This document shows, one piece after another, positions 46,623 through 58,400 of a DNA stretch of 64,000 nt. The translations under genes and the position numbers were made by a program. Location of the stretch: contig CP150561.1 in assembly GCA_049487715.1 (NCBI GenBank), positions 372,001 through 436,000 on the forward strand, in the 5' to 3' direction. Source of the DNA: Pycnococcus provasolii (lineage: Eukaryota > Chlorophyta > Pseudoscourfieldiophyceae > Pseudoscourfieldiales). Each line of letters opens with the position of its first letter. The stretch's first letter is position 1. Under the pieces are notes generated by a model. The model was given only the letters and a program-made list of their open reading frames with translations. It was not told the origin of the DNA and ran no database searches.

Positions 46623-49600
46623 ATGCAGCCTTCGCGTAAGTTCGACGCGGTGTACGACCCGACGTTCAGCGTGTCCGGCGCGAGAGACCACTACCGAGAA
46701 CAAAGCCGGAGCGGCGGATTCAGCGTCGAGCGGGTCCGCAACTTTCCCAACTACTTCAGCGAAGTGCCGTCGCACCCGAGCGGCGGATACAAATTCGTCA
46801 ACAGAGACAAACTGCCGGCGTGCGTTAGCAGGCAATTTCGGCCACACGTACCCAGCAAAGCCGACCAAAATGCCAGAAGTCAGCCGGCGCTCGTCAGCGG
46901 CGAGAACAGGTACAAGTACTTCACAAAGCCGCTCGGGGCGACGGTGCAGTCAACCGCCATGGCGGCTGTGCGCGCCATGGCGGAGCCGCCGAGAGCCCCC
47001 GCAGGACCTGCGGAGCCGCCGCCGGGAAGCATGCTGGACGCGGGAACGCAGTCGTTGTACCGCGAGTCTGAGGCGCAGACGGTTCCGTGGGATGCGCCGT
47101 ACAAGGTGCCCAGCCGCGACGCCATGACCACGAAGCAGAAGTACCTCGCCGACAAGCACCACACGTACGAGGGTGCGCCGGAGCTGCTCACGCTTAAGCA
47201 CCTTCACGTCGGACACGGACTTCCCGCGGGACTCGCGGAGGTGGAGGCTATCGAAAAGGCGAGGGTCAAGCGCGCCTTCGAGGCAAGCCTGCCGCCTCTC
47301 GACGACTTCGACAACCTGCCGCTTCGACACAAGCTCATCGAGGCGTGGGAAACGGCGGAGTGGTCGGAGCGCGAGCGCGAGCTCCGTGGACTGCAGGACG
47401 AACGCCTTGCGGTGCTCGAGCGCGCCATCAAGCGCCGAGAGGAGGAGGAGGAGGCTATCGCCGCGAAGAGGCTCGAGGCTCTGCGCGTCGCCAGGCTGCG
47501 TGAACGGCAGCATAAGTTCGTCGAGCTTCAGCGCAGCCGCGTAAAGCACCTGCGAACCACCGCGGCTGCCAGGAGCCGCGAGCTGAGCATGAGGCAGCCA
47601 ATCATGCGCGACGTTGTGGGCGAGTACGCCAACTACGGAAGTCGCGTGTACGCGCCCGTTGCACGCTCCGGGCACGCGCCGGGAACCAACCCGCAGCCTC
47701 TGGCGATCGACCCGCGCGTGCTCGAGCCTAACACGTACGGCGGTGTCCTCGAGCTCGAGGCTAGCATGCAGCACACGCTGCTCAGGGATCCCGTCATCGC
47801 GCCGCCGAAGAACATCGGCAAGATGAAGGGATACGCAGGACGGCAGCACAGCAAGATGGTGCACCAGGTGGAGCACGTCGGCGAGGTTCTCAAGGCGAGC
47901 CGCGCGGACCACGGAGGCGAGCGCGGGCATGGACAGTGCTGGCCGATGCCCGTCGACAACGCCAAGACGGGAAGCACGCGCGAGGGTTACCACGCGCACG
48001 AGAGGCCGGACACACCCACCGCGCCTCCGAAAGATCCACTCGCCGCGAAGCACGCGGCAGCCACGCTGCTGCAGCGCCTTCTGCGCGGCCGCGCGGCGCA
48101 GAATACAATGTACGTCGGAAAGGAGGCTCGCCTCGACCTCATTCGCGAGCTGCAGTACGAAGGAGCGGACGACAGCAGTTCCGTGTATCCGCTCGCGGGC
48201 GTCGCGGCGGTGCCCCTTGGCCTCGATGCCATGGTGGGAGAAATGGCGGGCGAAATGCTTCGCATGCTCGCAGAGACTGACGCGGGCAAGAAGCAGGAAT
48301 TGCTCAAGGAGGAGAACAGGAGAATGCTGCAAGAGGAGGAGGAGGACCTGGGCCAGGCTGCGCTAAAGATTCAGAGCGTCGCGCGTGGGCGCGCCGCTCG
48401 CAAGGATGTCGAACGCAAGCGCGAAACGGCGAGGCTCCACCGCGCACTCGACCAGCGCGTCGACGAGGTGTTCCTCAACGTGCTCGAAGGACTCGAGCTC
48501 GACGAGCTCATCAGCACGACGGATCCCAATGAGGCGAAGACTGCCGCGCTGCGCATCCAGAGCATTCACAGGGGACGTGCGGCAAGGCGCGAAGTCGAGG
48601 CTATGAGGCTGAAGGCGAAGGAGACGAGGGCTGAAATGATGGCACAGGCGGAGGCGGACGCGGAGGCGGCGGCGGAGGCGCTGCCCGATCTTGCCGCCAT
48701 TACCGCCGACGAGGAGCAGCGCATTGTAAAACTGCAGGCGAATGCGCGCGGTTACATGGCTCGTAAGCAGGTCAAGGCTCAGCTGGCGGCCAAGCTCGAG
48801 GCGACCGGCGTCAGCAAGGAGGAGGCGGAGGAAGCTGCGGATGCGGCGATTGAGGGCGATTCCTCGTTGCCCGACCTCGACTCGTTCGGTGACGACGATA
48901 TTCGAAATCTTACCAAGCTTCAGGCTCGCTCGCGTGGCTACTTGGCTCGCAAGCAGCTCAAGCAGAAGATGGCTCTTCAGATGGAAACAGATGGCGTGAG
49001 CGCCGAGGATGCCAAGAAGGCTGCAAGCGAACTCGTCGACAGCACGTCGGAGGAGGCGTTGCCGGACCTTAGCCTCATGACTGAGGATGACATCAAACGC
49101 CTCACAAAGATCCAAGCGGCGAGCAGAGGCCACATTGTGAGAAAGCAGCGCAAGGCGGAGCTCGCGGCGAAGTTCGAGACTTCTGGCGCGACGGCGGATG
49201 CTGCGAAGGACATCGCGGAGATGGCTGTGGAAGAGGGTGGCGAGGCGCTTCCCGACCTGGATTCGTACAGCGAGGCGGATATCAAGCGCCTCATCAAGCT
49301 TCAAGCAACGGGGCGAGGTTACCTGGCGCGAAAGTCTGCCAAGGCTCAGGTGAAGGAGGCGCTGCTCGCGGAAGGTGCAAGCGCCGAGGATGCGGAGGCG
49401 GCCGCAGCCGCCGCGGTGGCATCTGACCTTCCAGACCTCGCGGCCATCACCTCGGACGAGGAGCAGCGCATCGTCAAGCTCCAGGCGAATGCTCGCGGGT
49501 ACCTTTCAAGAAAGAAAACGCGTGAAGATCTTGCGAAGAAGCTCGAGGAGGTGGGTATGGGCGCCGAGGAGGCAGAGGCGACGGCAGCCGCGGCGGTGGA

Positions 49601-52439
49601 AAGTGGTGCCGAGCTTCCGAACCTGGAGTCGTTCAGTGCCGAGGATGTTGACAAGCTTACGCACATCCAGGCGAACGCTCGCGGATTCCTTCAGCGCAAG
49701 AAGATGAAGACGCAGCTTGCGGCACAGCTCGAGCAGGAGGGCGTTTCGGCTGAAGAGGCGGCGGCGACGGCAGAGCAGGTGGTTGAAGGGGCTGGAGACG
49801 CGGGCGGCTTGCCTGATTTGTCTTCCTTCGGCGACGACGATATTCGAAATCTTACCAAGCTTCAGGCTCGCTCGCGTGGCTACTTGGCTCGCAAGAAGAT
49901 GAAGACGCAGCTTGCGGCACAGCTCGAGCAGGAGGGCGTTTCGGCTGAAGAGGCGGCGGCGACGGCAGAGCAGGTGGTTGAAGGGGCTGGAGACGCGGGC
50001 GGCTTGCCTGATTTGTCTTCCTTCGGCGACGAGGATATTCAGAAGCTCGTGAAGCTGCAAGCGGCTTCCCGAGGACACCTTCAGAGGAAGAAGGGTGCCG
50101 CTGCGAAGCAGACAGAGGAGGAGGAGGCTGGCCCGAATTTGGCGCAGCGTCGTGCGATGGAAGCGCAGCTGCAAGCGGCTGGTGCTACTGCGGAGGAGGC
50201 GAAATTAGCCGTGATGGCCGGCATGGCGTACGGCGAAGCTGAGACACAGGCTGCCATTAAGATGCAATCGGCAGGACGTGGCATGGTGGCGCGGAAGGAG
50301 GTGAAGCAGATGCGTTCCCTGAAGGCAAGCTACACGTCGGTTGAGATGGGCGTCGAGCTGACGGAGGAGCAGACAGCGTCCGTGGTCAAGATGCAGGCGG
50401 TGACACGAGGCAGGCAGGTTCGCAAGCAGCAGGAGCGAACTCGTGCTATCGCCGCTCGCCTCGAGGCGGAGGGTATGGCAGCACGGGAGGCGGAGCGCGA
50501 AGCTTCGAAGCTTGTGGAAGAGCTGCCCGCCGTGGAGGCGGGAAGCGCGGACGAGGAGGCTGCTGTGCTTCGCATCCAGGCTGCCGCCAGAGGCCGAGCC
50601 GCTCGTAAGAACGTGGCCAATCTCAAGGCGGCGAAGGAGGCGAAGGAGGCCCTTCCTGCGGTTGAAGACTACACGGAGGAACAGGCCAAGGCGGCTGTTC
50701 GCATTCAGGCAGTTCAGCGAGGGAAAGCTGACCGTAAGCGCGTCCTGGAAAAGCGTCTCGCTCAGCAGCTGGAGAGCGAGGGTGTGTCGAAGGAGGATGC
50801 ATCCGCGGCGGCCGCGGCGGCAGTCTCGTCGGTGAGCGATGGCGATGCACTTCCAGATTTGGCAGATTTCTCCGCGGAAAATGTCGAGAAGTTGACGAAA
50901 GTGCAGGCGAACGCGCGAGGCTTCCTTGCCCGAAAGGCACTCAAGGAGCGTCTTGCGAAGGACGCGGAAAGCACCGGAGTGGATGCGAAGGAGGCGGCGG
51001 CTGCCGTGGACGCCGCGCTTGCCGCGGCGGAGGCGGAAGGCTCCATTGACCTAGCATCCTTCACCGGCGATGATGAGATGAAAATTGTGAAGATTCAGGC
51101 TGCGGCACGAGGCAGGTTGGCTCGCGCGCAGTCGCAGAAGATTCGCAAGGAGCTTGTCGCCGACCTTGTGGCCACCGGATCAACAGAGGAGGAGGCTGCG
51201 GCGCATTTGCAGGATGCTGTGAACGAGGCAAGTGCGGCCGGTGAGCTGCCTGACCTTCTCAGCTACAGCGAGGACGACGTCAGAAAACTTGTTCAGATCC
51301 AAGCAGCCGCACGCGGGCGACAGGCACGCTCGCAGATGAAGGCAAAGGTCGCCTCGGAGCTGCAGAAGGAGGGATTGAGCGCCAAGGAAGCTGAGGAAGC
51401 GGCAGCTGCCGCCGTGGAGGCGAGCGATCTTCCGGACCTCAGCTCTTTTGATCAGGGGGACATTGATAAGCTCACCACCATCCAGGCGAACGCTCGAGGA
51501 TTCCTCCAAAGAAAGAAGTTGAAGACGCAGATTGCGTCGGAGCTACAGGCGGAAGGACTGAGCGCCAAGGACGCAGCTGAGGCTGCGGATGCTGCCGTCG
51601 AAGAAAGCCTTGTCGATTTGAGCACATTCTCCGACTCGGATGTGCGAAATCTTACGAAAGTGCAGGCGAACGCACGCGGCTTCTTGGCGCGGAAACAACT
51701 CAAGGCGAAGGTCGCCGCAGATCTGCAGGCGAAGGGCGCGACAGCTGAGGAGGCTGAGGAGGCGGCGGCGGCAGCCGTTGATGCAACAGATTTGCCCGAC
51801 CTTTCGAAAATGTCTGAGGCGGACATTAAAAGCCTGACGAAAGTCCAGGCGCACGCAAGGGGGCACCTTGCGCGGAAAAATGTCAAGAAAAAGGTTGCCG
51901 ACGAGCTCCAGGCGGAGGGCATGTCTGCCGCGGAAGCTCAGGAGGCTGCCGAGGAGGTGATTGCACGTAATGAGGTGGACATTGACATTTCGCAGTTCAG
52001 CGAGGATGACGTCCAGCGCATGATTCGCATACAGGCTGCCGGACGTGGCATGCTGGCGAGGAAGTCTGTCAAAAAGCAGATTGCGAACGAGCTAGAGGCG
52101 AGCGGTTTGTCGCACGCAGATGCTGACGCTGCGGCTGAGGCGGCGATGCGCAAGGAGCTTCCAGACCTCGAGTCCTTCTCAGAGGCGGACAAGGTACAGA
52201 TTGCCAAGATACAGGCGTCGGCACGAGGCTACATCGTGAGAAAGCAGATGAAGGAGGACATGGAGAAGAAGCTTGTCGAGGAGACTGGAGCTACCGCGGA
52301 GGAGGCAAAGGCGGCGGTGGAGCAATCTATGGATGAGATCATGGCTAACTTTTCCGCCGAAGATGAGGCGAAGCTTGTTTCAGTGCAAGCGCGCGCACGC
52401 GGCTACCTGACGCGCAAGAAGATGAGCGATGGGAAGTAA
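46623..52439 (+). CDS. CFAP91: CFAP91/MAATS1-type radial-spoke protein with 24 IQ motifs
   Basis: CFAP91 belongs to the calmodulin- and spoke-associated complex at the base of axonemal radial spokes. The frame starts at the ATG at 46623 and encodes 1938 residues. The N-terminal about 430 residues match the family: DAGTQSLYRESEAQTVPWDA, LTLKHLHVGHGLPAGLAEVE, RAFEASLPPLDDFDNLPLRH, VVGEYANYGSRVYAPV and NTYGGVLELEASMQ. From about residue 479 to 1930 there are 24 IQ motifs (such as IQANARGFLQRKK), roughly every 63 residues. They are separated by acidic linkers of the type EGVSAEEAEEAAAAAV…LPDLSSFGDDDIRNL. Animal CFAP91 is about 770 residues, so the C-terminal two thirds is an expansion. IQ motifs bind calmodulin or related EF-hand light chains, which fits this complex's biology. 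No intron is seen. Confidence 0.9.
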   Translation: MQPSRKFDAVYDPTFSVSGARDHYREQSRSGGFSVERVRNFPNYFSEVPSHPSGGYKFVNRDKLPACVSRQFRPHVPSKADQNARSQPALVSGENRYKYFTKPLGATVQSTAMAAVRAMAEPPRAPAGPAEPPPGSMLDAGTQSLYRESEAQTVPWDAPYKVPSRDAMTTKQKYLADKHHTYEGAPELLTLKHLHVGHGLPAGLAEVEAIEKARVKRAFEASLPPLDDFDNLPLRHKLIEAWETAEWSERERELRGLQDERLAVLERAIKRREEEEEAIAAKRLEALRVARLRERQHKFVELQRSRVKHLRTTAAARSRELSMRQPIMRDVVGEYANYGSRVYAPVARSGHAPGTNPQPLAIDPRVLEPNTYGGVLELEASMQHTLLRDPVIAPPKNIGKMKGYAGRQHSKMVHQVEHVGEVLKASRADHGGERGHGQCWPMPVDNAKTGSTREGYHAHERPDTPTAPPKDPLAAKHAAATLLQRLLRGRAAQNTMYVGKEARLDLIRELQYEGADDSSSVYPLAGVAAVPLGLDAMVGEMAGEMLRMLAETDAGKKQELLKEENRRMLQEEEEDLGQAALKIQSVARGRAARKDVERKRETARLHRALDQRVDEVFLNVLEGLELDELISTTDPNEAKTAALRIQSIHRGRAARREVEAMRLKAKETRAEMMAQAEADAEAAAEALPDLAAITADEEQRIVKLQANARGYMARKQVKAQLAAKLEATGVSKEEAEEAADAAIEGDSSLPDLDSFGDDDIRNLTKLQARSRGYLARKQLKQKMALQMETDGVSAEDAKKAASELVDSTSEEALPDLSLMTEDDIKRLTKIQAASRGHIVRKQRKAELAAKFETSGATADAAKDIAEMAVEEGGEALPDLDSYSEADIKRLIKLQATGRGYLARKSAKAQVKEALLAEGASAEDAEAAAAAAVASDLPDLAAITSDEEQRIVKLQANARGYLSRKKTREDLAKKLEEVGMGAEEAEATAAAAVESGAELPNLESFSAEDVDKLTHIQANARGFLQRKKMKTQLAAQLEQEGVSAEEAAATAEQVVEGAGDAGGLPDLSSFGDDDIRNLTKLQARSRGYLARKKMKTQLAAQLEQEGVSAEEAAATAEQVVEGAGDAGGLPDLSSFGDEDIQKLVKLQAASRGHLQRKKGAAAKQTEEEEAGPNLAQRRAMEAQLQAAGATAEEAKLAVMAGMAYGEAETQAAIKMQSAGRGMVARKEVKQMRSLKASYTSVEMGVELTEEQTASVVKMQAVTRGRQVRKQQERTRAIAARLEAEGMAAREAEREASKLVEELPAVEAGSADEEAAVLRIQAAARGRAARKNVANLKAAKEAKEALPAVEDYTEEQAKAAVRIQAVQRGKADRKRVLEKRLAQQLESEGVSKEDASAAAAAAVSSVSDGDALPDLADFSAENVEKLTKVQANARGFLARKALKERLAKDAESTGVDAKEAAAAVDAALAAAEAEGSIDLASFTGDDEMKIVKIQAAARGRLARAQSQKIRKELVADLVATGSTEEEAAAHLQDAVNEASAAGELPDLLSYSEDDVRKLVQIQAAARGRQARSQMKAKVASELQKEGLSAKEAEEAAAAAVEASDLPDLSSFDQGDIDKLTTIQANARGFLQRKKLKTQIASELQAEGLSAKDAAEAADAAVEESLVDLSTFSDSDVRNLTKVQANARGFLARKQLKAKVAADLQAKGATAEEAEEAAAAAVDATDLPDLSKMSEADIKSLTKVQAHARGHLARKNVKKKVADELQAEGMSAAEAQEAAEEVIARNEVDIDISQFSEDDVQRMIRIQAAGRGMLARKSVKKQIANELEASGLSHADADAAAEAAMRKELPDLESFSEADKVQIAKIQASARGYIVRKQMKEDMEKKLVEETGATAEEAKAAVEQSMDEIMANFSAEDEAKLVSVQARARGYLTRKKMSDGK
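49695..50030 (+). repeat. Recent 195-bp in-frame duplication inside the IQ array
   Basis: The stretch from cgcaagaagatgaagacgca at 49695 to the GGCGACGA at about 49835 is repeated without visible change at offset 195 (from 49890). A further nearly identical block (ttcg.cgacgacgatattcg … ggctcgcaag) occurs at 48887-48955 and 49829-49895. Such nucleotide identity among otherwise diverged repeats indicates recent exchange. Confidence 0.9.
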
Positions 52440-52516
52440 AAGTGTGTGTGTGTTATTACCTTAGGAACTATTCGTTTTATTTATATATAGATAACGATAT
52501 AGAGTCACAGTTCGCA

Positions 52517-54107
52517 TCAAATTTCGTCGTCGTCGTCGTCGTCACCGCCATTGCTTCCTCCGACGTCTGCCTGGGCACCACCACCTCTTCCTCCAGCCCC
52601 TTTTCTCGCTCTTCCACGACTCCCCCTGCCTCCTCCTCCTCGCCTCGCTGATGAGCGCGTGTTGCTGTTGTTGTTCGCTGCCGTCGCACCTGAGTTTGAG
52701 GCGCCAGCACCTCCTGCGCCGGTGATGGTCTCCGTACCTTCCGCCGATAGGCTATAGCCAGCCGCCATCGCCTTCAAGAGCTCCCACTCAACCTGCTCCT
52801 TGCGGTGCATGAGCACGCCATTGACCCTCTTCTGCTCCGCCAAATCAGCCCTCGCATCCGCAAGGTCGTTTTCCGCCTTCTCCTTTCGCTCCTCGCAAGA
52901 GCGCAGGAGCCCCTTCATCTCACGCACGAGCCCATCGCTTGCATCCTTCGCATCTTTTGCTCGCCTGGTAGCTTCCATCTCGCGACGACACCGCTCATCC
53001 GTCAGCTTGCTCTCCACGAGTGCCTCCGCGAGCTGTGCCTCGAGATCTGCTCTCTTCCTCGATTCCTCCGCAGCCTCGCTCTCGGAAGTCTCTCGCATCT
53101 CGCGTTCCGCCGCGAGCGCCTCCCGCGCGACGGCGAGGGCATCTGCGGTTGCCTTGTACTTCTCCATGAGTTCCGCCATCTCCCTTCGCAGAGAATCCTC
53201 CGACGCAGCCCGTGCTGCACCCGCGCGTTTGAGCTCGCTCTCCAGCAGGTCTCCCCTCGCTTCCGCCTCGCTGACACGGTCCGCAACCTCGGATCGCACG
53301 CGGTCGAACCACGCACCCTTCGCAGCCTCCGCCGCGTCCTTGAGCTCGGAGTTCTCTGCCATGAGCGACGACCGGGCTTCCCTTTCCTCAGCGAGTGCGA
53401 CGCTCAGGGCGACGTTGTCTGCGGTAAGTTGCGCGAGTGCCGTCGCTCTCCTGTCGGCAGCCTCTTGCGCTTCCTCTGCTCTGTCAAGCAGCCGTGCCTC
53501 ACGATTCGCCGCCTCGGCGGCGAAGCGCGTGGCATCGTCGCGCGCGGCGATCGCCTCTGCTTGAAGTTCGAGCGCGCGTGATGCGCGGCTTTCCGCATCC
53601 GCCGCCTGCTCCGTTCGCGCGTCACTTAGCTGCCGCGTTTCTTGCAGCTCGACGAGCTTCGTCGCGTGGACTTCCTCGAGTTCGACGAGGCTTGCGTGCA
53701 GTCCGTCTCGCTCGATTTCGCAGTTTGCGAGTCCCGAGCCGGTCGCGTGCAGTTCGCTGGCAGCGCGTTCGAGCTTTCGCAGGAGGTTTTCGCGCCCGCG
53801 CTCGAGCTCGAGCAGCCTCGCTCCCGCCGCCTCCCCTCTTGCCTGCAGCGTGGGCACGGCGACAGCAAGGCTAGCGAGTCTCTTTTCAGCAGCTGCGAGG
53901 TCCAGTTTGGCGCGCTGCGTGAGCTTTTTTCGCGTGATGTCGCTGATTCCCACGGTGGAGTGTGACCCGAATCCCGCCGTGCCTGACACGCTCGCCTTCG
54001 CCTCCGTTGCTTCCGTCGCTCTTCGTGCGAGCTCGAGTGCCAGTTTGAGGTCGTCGACGATTCCTGCGACGGTCCCCCACTCGTTCGCCGGCGATGGGTT
54101 TTGGTTG
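52517..54107 (-). CDS. Long coiled-coil protein with Arg/Gly and acidic tail, 5' end incomplete
   Basis: From about 53989 down the frame encodes 490 residues of nearly continuous heptad-rich helix, Ala/Glu/Arg-rich (for example LTQRAKLDLAAAEKRLASLA and LLESELKRAGAARAASEDSL). A Gly/Asn linker, an RGGGGRGSRGRARKG-type basic stretch and a terminal DDDDDDEI follow. The codon at 53989 is GTG, and the frame remains open and helical upstream (NEWGTVAGIVDDLKLALELA). It reaches a possible 3' splice site, acacag, just before 54107, so an upstream exon with the ATG is expected. A plausible source is the 54110-54300 region, but I could not fix the junction. No family is recognised; it could be a cytoskeletal or basal-body coiled coil. 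It converges with the CFAP91-type gene (77-bp gap). Confidence 0.75.
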
Positions 54108-55482
54108 CTGTGTTGTGTTGTGTTGTATGGTGGTGCAGTCGTCGTCGTCGCAGTAGTAGTAGTAGTAGTATATCCATGTGCTGCTCCGTGTCTCTCTGTG
54201 TACGATCAAATAGTAAAGATGTCTCATCTTCGTCAATGACCGGGTCCATCATCGTCGTCGTCGTCGTGCCCTTACCAGGCAACTCCTCAACGGCCTTAAG
54301 GGTAGGAGTGCGCTTCTTCTGAAGTGAAGCCGGTGAAGCTGGCAAAGGCGACCGAAGTTGTTTGTTGTTGTTGTCAGGACCGGCCAGCTTTGTTAAGGTG
54401 GCCGGGTTGCGCGTGACGGTAATCTTCGACGACGACGACGACGTTATTAACGGGTCCAACACGACGACGCGTGTTATTATTCTTCTCAACAAGAGACATA
54501 TGTAAGAACCTTAAGGTTAATTATTTCAGCCACTTTTTAAAAAGTGCACTGGCCTTGCACAACGCACACAGTTGTTTTGTTTCAAATATGTTTTTCAAAA
54601 ACCTTACCCGGTACCCTATGGAAACCAACTCTTTGGCAGTTTGGAATTCTCCCTGAGAACCTGTTCCCCTCCCTGATGCCTAGACTGATGCCTGACTGCC
54701 TGAGGCCTGGGAGGGGCAGAATTCAAAAACAAGGAGGAGGAGCACGCCTACAGTAATCCTAAAAAGCACTACCCTACCAGTACCGGGTACCGTAAAAGCA
54801 GAGAAAGGAGGACCTCTCCACGACGGGGCGTCAGGACGGTCAGCCGTCAGGCCGGTGGAGAACAACGGGGCCCACGTTAGATCACCTCGTTAGATCCACC
54901 AAACCCTCCACCAAACCCGGTACTTCTACGAGAGCACGGGATCCATCACTCAGCCTCAGGTCGTGTGTTTCTTGCTAGAAATACTCAACTGTTGTAGCGT
55001 GAATTTACTCGGCACCAGTTTTTGCCCGGACCAGGTTTTAGGGGACCCAGGTAAGGTAGGAAACCCTCCGTAGGAGTGGGGACCCACCATTAAACCTGGT
55101 CTGTACCAGTGGGGACCCATACAAATGCTTCAGTGCCTCTTCAGTGCTGGCCTTCTTGCCCTTGCAGCCTGACTCCAGGCCTTTTGTTGCCGCGCGTTCC
55201 CTTCCAGCCCAGGAGACCGGCCGCGCGCGCATTCGTCGCCATTGTATTCTTCATAAGCAACAACTTGTGTCTCTTGCGAAGACTCTCAAGTTACTCGAAG
55301 TCAAGTTACTCGCTGTAGGGCTGTATCTGTGTTACTGTATCTCGCACGACCTAAGCTTAGTTTTCTAAGGATACTACCTACCTTAGGAGTTATCCTACCT
55401 TAGTTAGGCAGTTCCTTTCTTCGAAGCACCAAGGCAGGTTCTCTTCTCGCCAGCCTTCTCAGAGAATCTAATACGTCGTAGT
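54108..55482. other. Intergenic; may include a 5' exon of the coiled-coil gene
   Basis: On the minus strand, an open stretch at about 54190-54300 reads MMDPVIDEDETSLLFDRTQR and could be part of a first exon. It lies in a different frame from the main exon. A TAG/TAC trinucleotide run lies at 54152-54170. The rest up to 55482 has CCTTAG-rich motifs and no recognisable gene. It is the upstream region of the IFT144 gene. Confidence 0.4.
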
Positions 55483-58400
55483 ATGACAGACACGTCGCTG
55501 CTGTTCACCGTTCCGTACGAACAGACGGGTGGGACGGGATCAGGGGAAGGATGCATCGAGTTCAGTCCGAACGGCGCGTACCTCGCCGTCGCTGGATGCA
55601 AGCCGAAGGTGTCGCTCTTCGACAGAACGGGAGAACTCCTACACGAGGTGATCTTGGACCCGTCAAGCGCAAGCGCGTCCGACCCCTCAGTAGACGCACA
55701 AGCAAGCACGTTCGTCTCGTCAATGGCGTGGGACAAAAACTCAGACAACTTGGCCATCGTGCCGAGAAGTTCGCAGAGCGTCATCATATGGTCCGCGGTC
55801 ACGCGCGAAAGCTTCAAACTCGACGGTCACCTCAAGAGTATCACATGGCTCCAATGGGCAACGCACGCACCCGTGCTCGCGTGCGGAACCGAAAAGGGAA
55901 ACCTGCTGCTCTACGACGTGCGCAAGGGACGAAAGACACCCGTGATTGGAATTCACAGCCGAGAAATCACATGCGGAGCGTGGTCAGAGGACGGCATACT
56001 CGCGCTCGGCTCCGTCGACAAGTCAGTCAGCCTGAGCACCGACGCTGGAGACACGATCAAGCAGGTGCGCTGCAAGGCGCCGCCGCACGCAATGCACTTC
56101 ACATCCCGCGCCAGCGACGGACCGTCGAGCCAACCGCGCCAGAAGACGCTGTCGGTGAATGTTGGACAGAAGTCGATTTACCTGTTGAACCCGGATGCCA
56201 GTGGCCCGGACAGCGACGTTCCGGTCGAGCTCGCTTTTCTGCAGAAGTACGGCAACATAATCAGTCACTGCTCATTCGGCGACGGGTATAGCGCCATCGC
56301 CTTCTCGTCGGGGCAGATGGTGTGCATCAGCACCGCCAGCCGCGAAATTAGCGAGGAGGTTCACAGCGCCGTGTACCACCGCAACGGCATCAGCGACATG
56401 CAATTCTGCACCGCGCTGCAGCGCATCGTCACGTGTGGCAGTGGTGAGATTCGCATGCTTGATGCCAGTAGGCCCGAGCTGGTGGAGATGAAAGACAAGA
56501 ATGTCGACGATGCGAAGCACAACTTCACCCAGATGCGGTGGACGGAGGACGGGCAGGTGCTTGCCGTCAACACAACCACGGGCGAGGTAAAGTGCTACCT
56601 CGCGAGCTTGCCACAAATTCACAGCACGTACGACACGACGCTCTGCCACCTCACATCCCTGCTCGAGTTCTCCATCGTCGAGATGGCGCATGATCCTAAC
56701 CCACGCTCCGTGACCGTCGAGTTTGAGCCGGCATTCTGCGCGCTTGGGCCGTATCACCTCGTGAGCGGCATGAACGCGCAGGCGTGGTTCTACGCCAGAC
56801 CGAGTGCCGATTCGAGCCTTGCGGGGACGATGCTCGGCGTTCGCGAGTACGTGGGAACCGTGCAGTCGATCGTCCTTCGTGGCGAGATGTGCGCCGTATT
56901 GACGGAGGGCCGGGTCACGGTCCATCCCGTCGCGAGCGCGGGTGGTGCGGACTCGGGTGCCACCGATACCGTGGTGCCTGACACAACCCGTCCCGCCGAC
57001 GTCGAGTGCATAGCTGCATCGCCGTCTATCCTCGTCTGTGGCACGGCTACGGGATCGATCATGTGTTACTTCATGCAGACCGAGGGCGAGAACGAACCTC
57101 CGACGGTGAAGCTTGTGAATGAGTTTAAGCACGGCAACGGGCCGATCAGGCAGCTCCACACGAATGTGATTGGCACTCGCGTGCTCTTCGAGGATGGGCG
57201 TGGCATGGTGTACCTGCTAAATCCCGTCTCCGACACCTGCCTTCCTTGCCCAAAGTTCGCCAACAAGCTCGACGTCGCTCTGTGGGACGCCGCAGATAAC
57301 GCTATGTTCGTTCTTGCAGACAACAATGAGATCTCGCTCTTCGTGTCGCGTGCGACAAGCATAAACGGTGCGTTTATCAAGCACATCGCCACGATGCGCC
57401 GCCCCGCGGGGTCGCTTCCCGTTCTCTTTCGCAAGGGCATCGTCACGTGCCAGAGCCCCGGCGGACTGCTGCACGACGTTTCGTTCGAGGAGGTTCGCAT
57501 GCTCAGCGAAGCGGAGGCTCAGGGCACCACTATGAACGAGCGGCACGAGAGCAAGCTTCGTGCGGAGCTGTCGATGCTGCGCCACGAGGATGCGTGGCAG
57601 ACTCTACAAAAGATCAAGATGCCCAACACTCTCGACAGCACCGTGCTTAAGGCTTCGCTCGAGGCGCTGGATGTCGGCACGGCAATCAAGGTTGCACGCC
57701 GCCGTGGGCAAGCGGGCCTTGTGATGACGCTGGAGAGGTTGCAGTACGTCGAGGATCGCAACCTGCTTGCCGGGCACGTGTGCGTGCTGCTGCTGCAGGA
57801 CTACCAGCGTGCGCAGGAGCTCTTTCTGCGCTCAAGTCAGCCTTGGGCGGCTCTCGAGATGCGCAAGGATCTCAAGCACTGGGAAGAGGCGCTTAAGCTC
57901 GCGCGGCAGCTCGGCCACGGCGGCGTGAGCGAGATTTGCTGCCATTACGCGTCGATGCTGGAGATGCGCGGCGAAACGGAGAACGCGATTGCGCAGTATG
58001 AGGCGGCGCTGCAGGGCTCGCTCGACGGTGGCGCGGATGCGATGGTGCTGTCCGAGGAGGTTCGGGCGGACGTGCAGCAGCAGTGCCGCGGCGGCATGGC
58101 GCGATGCCTCATTCGCATGGGCGACCTTCGGCGCGGGCGTCAGATGGCGCTCGATGAGGGTTCGAAGATGCTTTACAAGGACTGTGCCGGCATCCTCGAG
58201 TCGCAGGGCCAGCTGGGCGAGGCGGCGGAGCTGTACGAGCGCGGGGGAGAGATCGAGAAGGCGGCAGGCATCTACATTCGCACGAAGAACTTCGACGCGG
58301 CGAAACCGCTCATGGACATGGTGGGCCAGTCTCGCCTGCACGGCCAGTTTGCTCGCGCACAGGAGGCTGCGCAGAAGTACGAGGAGGCTGCGGTGGCGTA

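Noticed and set aside
53626-54492. A 288-codon minus-strand frame as a separate gene
   Set aside because: Most of it overlaps the coiled-coil gene in another frame and is Ser/Arg-rich; only its start near 54190-54300 might be a real exon.
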